Shown: piece after piece, positions 49,201 through 59,845 of the stretch
Layout of the letters: each line of letters starts with the position of its first letter
How positions within the stretch are numbered: the stretch's first letter is position 1
NCBI GenBank assembly: GCA_000231825.2
Contig: JH720325.1
Coordinates: 603,022 to 667,021, forward strand
Direction: 5' to 3'
Length of the DNA: 64,000 nucleotides
Source of the DNA: Tetrahymena elliotti 4EA
Lineage: Eukaryota; Ciliophora; Oligohymenophorea; Hymenostomatida; Tetrahymenidae
The notes under the pieces: generated by a model
What the model saw: only the letters and a program-made list of their open reading frames with translations
Told to the model about the DNA's origin: nothing
Databases searched by the model: none
Position numbers and translations under genes: made by a program

Positions 49201-52200
49201 AATATTGTTTTCATCATAAACTTCCAATTAAAATAAAGGATTGTTGGAACCATTCTATAAATTTGTAATGGCTCTTGAAGATACAATTGTTGGCTATGTC
49301 CTACCTGAAAGTAAATTGTTATTTGAAATCATTAAAGATGGATTTAAATTACTAGAATCAACTGCTTCTCCATTTACAGTATTATCAAATTTGCTTTAAT
49401 CTGGGAAGGCTTCTTATTCTTAAAGAAGATTTGTGCTTTCATTAAATTTAGGAGATAAAACAGGCATTAAGGGAGAAGGAGCAACCTGATTTAGTTCGTT
49501 TTAAAAACCTCTTGGAGACTAAAATTTAAATTGCTCCTACTAAGCAGTCAAATTTTTTGCATAACTTAATTGCCTAGGTGCTGAAAAAGCCTTTTTTTTT
49601 GAAGGATTTAGAGCAGAAAGATCCTCACTTTAATATTGACTTTCTTCTACAACTTCAGACTCTTCTAAATTGATATTTGTAGCTTGTTTGTTAATCATAA
49701 ACTTATCTTAAAACATATCTTAATCTAAATCAGCTGAATCTTATATGTATTCTTTTTCCAATTTGAACAAGGCATTATTCTTTATTTCTGGATGCAAACT
49801 CTTAGCCTATTATAAAGTTTTAGCATTCGGATTAATACCTGATAACATGGAATATTATTTTTTATTTAATGACAAATCTGAGTAAGAATTCGAATGATTT
49901 TGATTTAATTAGCTATTAATTCCAGTTATGTTAGAACCTTAGATATTCTGGTTATTTTATTAGTTATGTATTTACTTAAATATATTATTTCCAGGTAACC
50001 TAGAAGTCATTAAACTTTCAAATTGTTATATTGATTTCATAAATGTTTTGTTATACATCCTAGTGTCACCCCTATAATTTAAGGTTGATTAGTTTGTTAA
50101 AGTTGTTGATACACCTGCTTAGAACAAATTGATATATGACCCAACATCAATAACAAAATTTAATTCTAAATGAATATTCATAAAATGTTTGGCACACTCA
50201 ATTTACATAGTAATCAAACTAGAGTATTTTTATGGGTCTAATTTTCTAAATTTCGTTATTTAAATATACTTCATGGTTGTTCCTTAACTTAACTGATGTT
50301 CACAATAACTCCATTAAATTAAGATATACCTGTATCCTTTCCCTTTAAACTGTGCAAATGTTTTTTTATAATATTCCTCTAAATTATTAGCAGTATCAAT
50401 ATATTATTTTTGAATACGCGGATTAATGACCATTAGGGTTTGTATCTCTCTTGTTATTTTCTTTCCATTTCCCATGATTAAGAAATCATTTTATTCTTTG
50501 TTTATGGATTTAACTAAGCATCCTAAGACTGGTAGAATTTTGAGCAAATCTACCTTTTTGATGTTTTACACTATTTTTGAGAAAATAAAAATAAAATAAT
50601 ATTAGCGTAACTAAATAATTTACATTTATTGTTGCTAAAATTAAATGCACAATTATAAATTTATTCAGAAATATCTAGGATTTATCCCGAATCATCAAAT
50701 ACAATATATTATTTTTTTTAATCATCTTTTTCAAGATAAACACAAACCCCAAAGTCATTTAATGACTAATAAGAGCAACATCTCATGTACATAGGTAAAA
50801 TAAATCCTTAGAATTTAAGTGGAAAAACGAGCATCCTTGAGCAAAGAATAAAATTAAAATCGTTAGAGTTTATGAATTAGTGAATGTAATCTTAGAAAGT
50901 CTTTTAGAAAAATCCCGGAACTATGAGGCTCGCTTTTTAGCCACAAATTTCTTTTTGAGAATATCCAAGCATAATTTCAAATTAACTTGATACTTATTTC
51001 ACTATAGCAACTTGACTCAAAAGTGATATTTTTAAAGTGCATGAATCACTCTTGAAAAGATCAATATTTAAATCTTCTTTCTTTAAATCTCTTAATATCA
51101 GCCTTCTACTTTGTTTAATGTATTCTTTGATACTTTTATTTTCAAAATCAAGAGATTGACTGTAAATTAAAGCTATTTCAATTAATGTAGTATTTGAATA
51201 ATTTATATCAAACATGCGTTGAATGTACTGCTTTAAAAAATCTCTCTTCTATTTTAATTATTTTCCTTTTTTTTCTACTAATTCAATATTGAGGTAATCT
51301 TATGATAAGAAAGCATAGAAAGTTCCTATTTTTAATTTAAAAGTTAATACCACAAATGCATTTAAAAAAATTCATGATAATACCCTGCAAATAGACAATA
51401 TCCTAAAGAAATGCATGCGAGCTATTTAACAGATCATCAAACTCTATTACCAGCTCTAAATTTAACCTTTAATTCTAAAATTCATCCTTTGAATAATAAA
51501 AGGAAAATTTTTTTTCAGATCTTTCCTTCATTTATTCATAGATAAGACATTCTACAAAGGACGAAACTCCATTGCGCTTTGAAGAGCCTGAAGTGTATTT
51601 TTCCATATCTTACTGGTTGCTATATGAATTAAGCTAATAATTTTTCATTTTAAGTAGCTCATAGCTAACTTTTTAAGGAATAGATTTCACATCTATTAGA
51701 AAATTGATATATGAATAAATGAATTTTCTATAATTATCTTCAACATTCTTAAATGAATTAATATAATTTTCCATCAGTTCCATTAAGAAGAAATCCATAA
51801 ATTATTTTCTATTTTTATCACCTAAGAAATTTACATCATAATGTGAATCCTATTTTGATAATATAAATATCTCATATTTAGCTATTTTTGTGTGGTTGTA
51901 ATTAAATAAAAATTTTTAGAACAAAGTAAACAAAAAAAACTCAATTAAATACTCAATATAATTAGAAAAATAGATTACAGTTGGTATGGAATGGCAGTAG
52001 CATTTTTGTTTGAAACAAGATTAAATATGATTCAGATAAACAGTTTCATAGAAAACACCTGTCTTGTTTACCATATAATCTTCATAGAAATAGTCATAGT
52101 TGTAATAAATATAGCGTGTTACCTAATCAAAATATTTTGGAGAAAACTCTTTTTTATTGGATTTGTTAAGCGAAATAAGATTGAATAAAATATATCTGTA

Positions 52201-53681
52201 TCGAACTGAATATATCCTTCTTCCTAGCTCAAAACAAATTGATACTACACATACTTAAACAATCAAGAGGGAATTCATTGAGATATTAATCATGTAAATA
52301 AAAAAAATCAAGCTCATGAAGATTTTACAAATGCTTAAAGAAACAAAAAGGACTTACACTCCTTATGAATAGAAAGGCAATGAAAACAAGAATTCAAAAA
52401 TATTTAGAATGCCTGTAAATAAAAGTAATAAATTAATCAGCCACCCATTTGATCCTTAACAAAACAGGATAGTTATTAAAGTTTCGCTTAACATCCTAAC
52501 GAATGACCAGTTACTGTGTCTCTTTGATAAATGGTTGCTTAATATAAATCTGTAATCAAAATCATGCATGTGAAATATAAAACCTATTTGATTAATTAAA
52601 AAAAATAGTGAAAATTTGTTTTAAATAACGTTTTTTTCTATCATAAATTTAAATGCTTTACTGAATCAATATAAAAAATTAAACAAATATCAATCCGAAG
52701 ATTAATTTTGAATATATATCAGTTCCACTGCATCCTAAATATAATTAAAGTATCCTTATAATCAAAAATATATTGATTTATCTAAATTTGCATTAAACAA
52801 AATATTACAAAATATTACAAAATATTTAATACTTTCTGATTTCTTATTTGCTTAATAGCCAAAAAATATTTAAATAAGACTGTAAGCTGAGAGAAAGATA
52901 GTTTTTCTTCTTGAGATATATCAAAATATAACAAAAATCTCATAAAAAGCTTTCTTCTAAAGTAATTTAAAATAAAATAATTTTTACCTACAATAATCGA
53001 CAAGATAAGTGATAAAAAAGCAAAAGGCAAGAAAATCTAATCAACTGAAAAGTTATCTTTAAAAATAATACTAGAAGCAGAGTATATTTAAGGAATGTAG
53101 AATAAATATCCAAACAGCTGCAAATAAATAGACTCAAAGTATAGCAAAATTTAAATGACAACATTTCCTTTATTATTTTTTTTCAGATTCATTATAATAG
53201 CTAAAATTAAAAACATTAAAAATTGAAGATTAAGAGCTATAGAAATTATATTCATTATATGCTAACTTAGACTATCATCATATTTCAAGATTATGCTAAT
53301 TACTTTAACAAAATGACTGTATTCTAATATATTATGTAAATCATTTGAATAGGATTCATATTTTAAATTGCTTATTTTATCTTTTAAATCGAGAGTAAAA
53401 CTAAAAATCTGCATTTACAAGAAATTAACAAATAAAACGATTAGTGATAGCCATAGCGGCTTATCTATTTTGTATAAAATTTAATGAAAATACTAAGTAT
53501 ATGTCTCAAATAATCTTTCAGAGAGATCAAAATCACAACTCTTTCTTTCTTAACTATTATCTTGCTACTTAAACTAACCATTTATTTATCCTAGCTGATC
53601 CTTCAATTGTATTGTAGTAGATTGTTAATCTTTGTTTTAATTAAAATCTTCATTTTATTTTCTTTTACTTGACTCTTTCAT
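46243..53681 (-). CDS. Giant PAS-domain multi-pass membrane protein (TmcB-like)
   Basis: About 2,390 residues in four exons. Exon 1 (53681 to about 52725) holds about five membrane helices. The intron ending near 52560 is only approximate. Exon 2 (to 51384) has more helices and the cluster CFKQKCYCH, then MEKYTSGSSKRNG. Exons 3 and 4 join across 51383-51326 and 50623-50571. A PAS domain lies in exon 3 (VSSQFEIMLGYSQKEICGQK, IVPGFFQKTFQDYI), followed by a second PAS-like core (YIVFDDSGQILDISEQ). Exon 4 (50570-46243) has a ~700-residue Asn/Gln/Ser linker and then about five helices separated by long loops. The end is NPYIMSYFKQ. I associate this layout with ciliate proteins annotated as PAS S-box or tiny-macrocysts-B-like. 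A sensory role is inferred. Confidence 0.8.
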
Positions 53682-54460
53682 TTAACTATTTATACAGGAC
53701 GTTTATACTAAAGAATTTCAAATATTATTTGTTTATACTTTTTGATTGATAATACTAATAATAATATTAGTATGCTGAAATACGAATTTACACACTCAAA
53801 AAAAACAAAAATTAGCAAATTAAAATATGGAAGTAATTTATATTTTATCTAAATTTTTGAAACCATCAAGCAAATACCTAATAGTTTGCTTATTTGTCAG
53901 AACCAAAGTAGAATTTTAAAAATATTTTATAAAAATTTTATTTCTTACAAAAGAATTTATCATAGATAATTAAACAAATTTAAAAGCTTGTTTATTTTGG
54001 TGAATACATCTAAATTATCAAGTTAATTTACCATATAAATTATTCATCAATTGTAAACTATTAAGCCAATCCTTATTATGCTTGAAAATAATAATTGGAT
54101 ATGTATAAATTAATTAATTATCTCTCTAGCTTAATTAAAAAAAAGTTAATTAAGAAATTTGTAATGAATCTTTTTCATTTGACTAAATCCACATTCTTCT
54201 TCTAATTACTAATATATCTAAAATTATCTTCTAAAAACCTTATTTAATAAATTATAATTGTTATTAGAAGTATTTTTTTTGTGTTTATTTTTGTATGATA
54301 AATTAATGCTTTTTTTTACAATTTTATTTAAAAAGTAAAAAAATATGTTTATGAATTTTAAAATGATTTTATTAACAAACGTATAATATTAAAGACAAAG
54401 TTATTTTAAAAATATGATTTTTAGATTTAAAAATATTTGTTGTCAGCTACATTTTTTTAT
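53682..54460. other. Intergenic
   Basis: AT-rich spacer; promoter side of the giant PAS gene. No feature recognised. Confidence 0.45.
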
Positions 54461-55162
54461 TCAATTATTTGTACCAAGTTATTTTTCTACACTAGTTAAT
54501 TAAACATATGAAACTCCAAGTAGTTTACTTTAAGTTACATTTCCTTACAAATCCTTATCAATTGCTAAAAATTCTTAATCTCCGCCATATTTCCCTACTG
54601 GTATCAGCATTCTCCCTCCATAATTTAGTTATAAAAGCAATTCTTAAGGTATTTTTTCTGCTGCTGCACCAACATGAATAGCATCATATGGAGCAAATTA
54701 TTTAAAGCCTTCCCTACCATCTCCATTAACTAAGATTATTTATTTATTATTCAATTCTTAACTAAATGACTTTTTTATATTTTATTCTGAAAGTTAAACT
54801 AGCTCTTTAATATGATCTATACCTACTATAATACTCTATTGCCTAAATTGTTCAGGTATCAATTTCAAAAGTGTTGGGCAAAGATATCCTGTTCCGCAAC
54901 CCACATCTAACACTCTTACAGGTTTACCACAAGAAAGTTGCTTTTATAAATGAGTTAAACTAAAGGCGTGCATATGAGGGGCTGAGATAGTGACATTGTA
55001 TCCAATCTATTAAGGGCTATCTTAATAAGGTTTCTTATTTATGAAATCGGATCTATCTACTAAAAGGATAGCCTACTCTACTTCTTTGCTTTTAATATAC
55101 TTATCTTTAATTAATTACTTTACTAACTCCTTTTGATTTTCACATTATTTCATTTTGTTCAT
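54461..55162 (-). CDS. PCMT: Protein-L-isoaspartate O-methyltransferase
   Basis: PCMT methylates isoaspartyl residues formed by protein ageing, starting their repair, using S-adenosylmethionine. Intronless, 233 residues, the usual length. DRSDF, PYQDSPQQIGYNVTISAPHM (residues about 45-64, including the catalytic serine) and AFSLTHL match the N-terminal block. VLDVGCGTGYL is SAM motif I. IIVGIDHIKELV is nearly identical to animal PCMT1, and APYDAIHVGAAAEKIPQELL and GGRMLIPVG complete the fold. Start at 55162 is the first ATG of the open frame; a second in-frame methionine lies three codons on. Cytosolic. Confidence 0.95.
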
Positions 55163-55854
55163 GAATAAGTTTTTTTAAGCAGTAAAAATTAGTTACTTTT
55201 TTATAGTATTACCTCTCTCGACTTTTTCAAAGATTTAAATTGATTCATACAGAATTTAATACAATCCTAATCTTCTCAATTATTTTAGAATATTAATGGT
55301 AAGATATTAATTAATTTCATTCAAGACTATTGTTTTTGTTAATAAAAATACCTCAATATTTAGTTTTACTTCAACAAATTCTGCTAATACATATTTCTAT
55401 CATCATATAATTATTTTTATATGTGTGTACATTATTAACATTATCAAAAAGGTATTTTTTAAGTTTATTTCTTTGAAAGAAACATTTTTTTTTTATTTCT
55501 AAGAATAGTCAAAATAAATTAATTTAATAATTAGATTATTTCATTTTTAAAGAGAGTTTTATTTTTACAAATTATTATACACAGAGATTAATTATTAACT
55601 ACAAAATATTTTTATTAATATAGAATAGAAATTATGTTTTTAGGATATTTCAGTCATGGTTTTAGTATAAATTTAATTTTTTTTTCATAAAAGAGATTAA
55701 TTAAATACTTCAAGAAGTTCAAATCAAACTGGCTTTTTACGTTTTAACTTAAAATTATTCAGGATTATACGAACTTTCAATTCATTTCTATAAATCTAAT
55801 TTTATGAATATGACTAAATAATATGGTAATGAAATAAATGAAGTGCTATGTATA
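55163..55854. other. Intergenic
   Basis: AT-rich spacer between tandem minus-strand genes. No feature recognised. Confidence 0.45.
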
Positions 55855-58038
55855 TCAATTAAGAGCTTAATTAGCTAATGCATCAGCTTCAGTGTTAAGT
55901 TCTTTTTTTACTAAAATATAATCCTTAAAATGGAAAAGTTCATCTAAGATTTTAGTTAAATTATAGTACTCTCTTAACTACAGGCTTCTGCATTGATAGA
56001 CCCCTTGCATGTGTTTTAGAACTACTTCAGAGTCTCCTTATATTGATAATTATTTAATACCTAACTTAAAGCAGGTATACATTCCATAGATTAAAGCAAG
56101 GTACTCTGATTAGTTAATTGTTTTTGTTCCTACTTCTACTGAATACTCTAATAGCTTACTATCAGTATATAAATCTTTAATAATAAAGCCAGCTCCTGAT
56201 CTTCCTGGATTTCCTTTAGTTGCTCCATCGAATTCAAGTTGATATTAAGAATATAAATTGATTTTATCTTTAATAGCATTAATGTTTGCTGGTTAGTCAA
56301 TATAATATTATATCAATTCTTCATACTCAGGATAGTCTTTAAATGGATCGCTTTGATTTTATTGTTTTAGTTTTTCCTAGTTTATTTTCTCCTAATCTAT
56401 TTTATCTATGGTAAATTAAAGCATTTTTTCTAACTCTGACTCTATTTAACTCAATTTTTATTTGCTTGCAGCTTGAGGGTTGTAGGTAAGTTTATTATTC
56501 TCAAAGAAGGAGCTAAGGTATTTCATTTTATTAAAATAATGCTTTAGCTTTTCTTCTACTTAATTATTATTTTAGGTAAAAGTGTTAGCCAAAAATGCAT
56601 AACTAAAGTCTTCCTCTTTCATTTAAATCTACTGAAGAAAATTGCTTTTCAAACGTTCAATTTTAGCACATAAAGAGAGTTTAATATCATTTAAGCTTCT
56701 AAGATAAAGACATATTTTTTGAATATTTTCATTTTACTTTATCATCTCCTAAAAAGCTACTCCATTCTAACAGAAATCATATAAGTCTAGGTGTTGTAGA
56801 GATTCATCAGATGTGATAAAGTTTATTTTTTCATTTAGCTTTGATGTTTTAGGTTCTTTTTCAATATGTAACTAATCCTTCTCTGGAAAATATTTTTCAT
56901 AAGAATTTGATTTAGACATAGTTTAAAATGATTCTTTAGATTCTTGATCATAAAGCATACTGTTCTACTTTTTATAATGATTAAAACCTGGCTAAAAAGC
57001 CATTTAAGGTTGAGGAATATAAGGCGGCATATTATTGAAGCTATATTGCTGGTTATACATATGAGAAAAGGGAGGATTTATCTAATTTGGTGAGTACCCT
57101 AAAGAAAAATGAGAACTAGGAGGGTATGGCATTTAACTGTTTTAATCAAACCTATTGTTTAGCAAGAATGGATTTTAAAAAGGATGACATGGACGAAAGA
57201 AAGGATATTATGGATAATAATTGGATGGGTTTCCTTAAGTATCTACCATGCTTTGATCTACTGATTCGATACTTGGAGATATAGTAGAAGCTTAACTTAG
57301 TAGTTAAGTAATGTTTTTTTAGGAATTGCCTTTTTATCTAGATAATTAAGAATCAACATCTTTTCCCAAAATCTTAGTTTGAGCAGACTCTTTAAAATAC
57401 TTGTCTCTATGTGAATTAAAAAAATTTGGTTATCTTTAATTATTATTGAGGCCATTTTCAGCTTTGCAGCTAAAACTTTCTTCATCATCATCAACACTTT
57501 CTTCTTTGATTACAAAGGCACATTTTTATGTTTATTTTCTACTTTGGGTGTTTGGTATTTATTAAGGTTATTTCTCCATTTAAGAAGCTAAAAAGGAAAA
57601 TGGTTCTTTTTACTTTTGAATTTTAGCCTATTCAATAACCTCTGAGGTTTGATCACCTTTTTAAAATTCTTATATTAAGTAAAAACTATTCTAATCACTA
57701 TTTTTTTTTAGGTTTGAGTTTGAAGAATTTTATGAACAAGAGTTTAAATTTAAATTAGCTAAGTTGTTTAAAATGAAAGGCGATCCATTAAATTCACTAC
57801 TTTTATTATGTGGACTAACTCCTTGCTTATTATTTTTATTACTCAAGATCGAACTAAATGTAGTCTCTTCCTCATTCATATTTTTATTATTAGTAGAAAT
57901 GTTTTCTAGTTCAATTATTTATTCAGAATGAAGCTCATGATCTGGAATACACTTATAACAAATCATTCTTTACTTCTTGCAATCAATGAACAAACAAACT
58001 TGGAGTAGTGGCAGTTTATGCTTAGGGCAAATCTTCAT
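55855..58038 (-). CDS. Zinc-binding (B-box-like) protein fused to an RNase H domain
   Basis: Intronless, 727 codons. The N-terminus is a Cys/His array resembling a truncated B-box (CPKHKLPL, CKKQRMICYKCIPDHELH). A ~560-residue linker follows, rich in Asn, Gln, Ser and Pro, with a tyrosine/proline segment (YPQYPFFRPCHPFQNPF) and a coiled-coil stretch. The last ~130 residues are a type 1 RNase H / RVT_3 fold: FDGATKGNPGRSGAGF, NQSEYLALIYGM, IQGDSEVVLKHMQG and ELNTEADALANQAL. All four metal-binding acids are present (Asp604, Glu645, Asp669, Asp719). No reverse transcriptase or integrase sequence flanks it, and codon use resembles other genes here, so it is not an obvious retroelement relic. The natural substrate is presumably an RNA/DNA hybrid, unproven. 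Confidence 0.88.
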
Positions 58039-58594
58039 ATGTGCTCTTTTATTCTATTTGCTACTTATTGCAGAAATATCACTTTAAATAGTACTTGCAA
58101 GATGCAGATAGATAGATAGATATCTATTATGTTTATTAGTTTTTTTTGTTTATTTTTATTTTTTCAGCTGAATTGATAAATTTCTTTATTTAAGCTTTTC
58201 TACTTTTTTAAAAAGATTTATTAAAAACAATTATTGTTAAACCAATAGAATTTACAAGCACTTTATGTAGATAATATCTCTTTAGCTAAATTATATCACC
58301 AAAAGTAGTTGATATAGTGTTAGCTTAGCTAAATAAATATGCTGAAAAAGTAAATCCTAATTCGAAATACTTGCTAATCATTAAATTTATAATAAACTAA
58401 ATAAAAAATAATCTTATTTATTTTAATGAAATTGATCTTTTTACAAAAAGATAAGTTTAATTAAGAAAACATTTTATTTGATTTTCACAAAATAAAACTG
58501 AATTAATTTATTTTAATTTTAAATACTAATTATTCAAAAACGAATGATTATTTATATTTCATTTACTATGATTGATATAATAAATAATTTAAAA

Positions 58595-58919
58595 GATAAA
58601 TCAAACACAAACAAAAAAAACGTTTTTATAATTTAACAAATTTTTTATTTTGAAAATTGATTAATAATTTTAAAGAATTAAAATCAATCAAACAAATAAA
58701 AAATATTTTTAAAACTTAACACATCTTATATGTTGAAAATTGATTGATAAAATTAATTCTTAAAAATACAACAATAGAAGATAATTAATATTTTGATTAA
58801 TTGATTTTCTTTTGATGTCATTGAAAAAATAAATAATTGAAAAGAATTAAAATCAATCAAACAAACAAACAAAAAATATTTTTAAAACTGAACCCATCTT
58901 AGATTATGAAAATTGATTA
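58595..58919. repeat. Diverged direct repeats of about 75 bp
   Basis: Two good copies, 58672-58748 and 58841-58919, share AGAATTAAAATCAATCAAAC, then an AATATTTTTAAAAC core and GAAAATTGATT at the end. A third degenerate copy covers about 58595-58662. Unit length, AT content and an intergenic site resemble the 37.2 kb repeats, but the sequences are different. Confidence 0.75.
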
Positions 58920-59244
58920 AATTAATCTTAAAAATAATTTTTAGAAATTTTAATAAAATTTACAAGAAATAAGAGGATAATTAATTTTTTTAATTTTGAT
59001 TTAATTTTTTGAAAATAAAAAAGGTAAAATGAAATCAATTCAGTTCTCTAAATTATTTTAATATGTTAACTAAAACTATTAAAGAAATCTAAATTTAAGT
59101 ATTAATTATATTTAAATTCATTTATTAGCAGGTTTTTTTATGCTCAATGATTTCTTATTTATTAATTTGCATTTTGTTACTGCTATTGAAATTTACTTGT
59201 AAATTTTTTTTTGCTAAAACAAATTTAAAATGAAATGATTAAAT

Positions 59245-59522
59245 GATATCTGAAAACTGTGAATTATTATAAGACAAAAGTTAAATTGATATCTGAAAGC
59301 TGTGAATTATTATAAGACAAAAGTTAAATTGATATCTGTGAATTATTATAANNNNNNNNNNNNNNNNNNNNNNNNNNNNNNNNNNNNNNNNNNNNNNNNN
59401 NNNNNNNNNNNNNNNNNNNNNNNNNNNNNNNNNNNNNNNNNNNNNNNNNNNCTGTGAATTATTATAAGACAAAAGTTAAATTGATATCTGTGAATTATTA
59501 TAAGACAAAAGTTAAATTGATT
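59245..59522. repeat. Minisatellite with 43- and 36-bp units, interrupted by the gap
   Basis: Units read GATATCTG, then an optional heptamer AAARCTG, then GAATTATTATAAGACAAAAG and TTAAATT. With the heptamer the unit is 43 bp (starts 59245 and 59288); without it, 36 bp (starts at 59331 and again after the gap). The array is intact on both sides of the gap, so true copy number is unknown. Confidence 0.92.
59352..59451. other. Assembly gap, 100 N
   Basis: Exactly 100 N, the conventional length for a gap of unknown size, inside the minisatellite. The array probably prevented closure. Confidence 0.98.
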
Positions 59523-59845
59523 TATTGAATGATTTTATTTGTTAAGGTTACTCTTTTAAAAAAATTAAATTGTAACTTAGATGATTTCTATCTAAATTTA
59601 TGTAAGCAATTTGAAGTTAGAATCATAACAGAATCTGAAAAAATTGAAAATTGAACAAAAACTACTTATTAATTTAATGTGATTTGATTTACTCATAAAC
59701 TGATTTAGCTTAAATTAAACTTTGCAATTTTTTTTACTCAAAATATACAGCTTACTTATATTACTAATAGAAACTTTTAATTTTACTTATTTAACAAAAA
59801 GTTGAAAAAAATAAATCAAAATAATATATAGCGCAAATCTAAAAG

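Larger units (their letters stand above)
58039..59845. other. Repeat-bearing intergenic region with an assembly gap
   Basis: Divergent promoter region between the RNase H fusion gene and the second PAS gene. It begins with a GATA microsatellite at about 58107-58122 in the RNase H gene leader, continues with A/T-rich repeats (58595-58919), and includes the gapped minisatellite at 59245-59522. Confidence 0.6.

Noticed and set aside
56247..58038. RNase H gene as a retrotransposon remnant
   Set aside because: No reverse transcriptase, integrase, terminal repeats or frame breaks; the upstream region is a normal ciliate-type Gln/Asn-rich linker.
59281..59472. Standard-code ORF spanning the gap (-)
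   Set aside because: It is the minisatellite read through 100 N; no evidence of coding.
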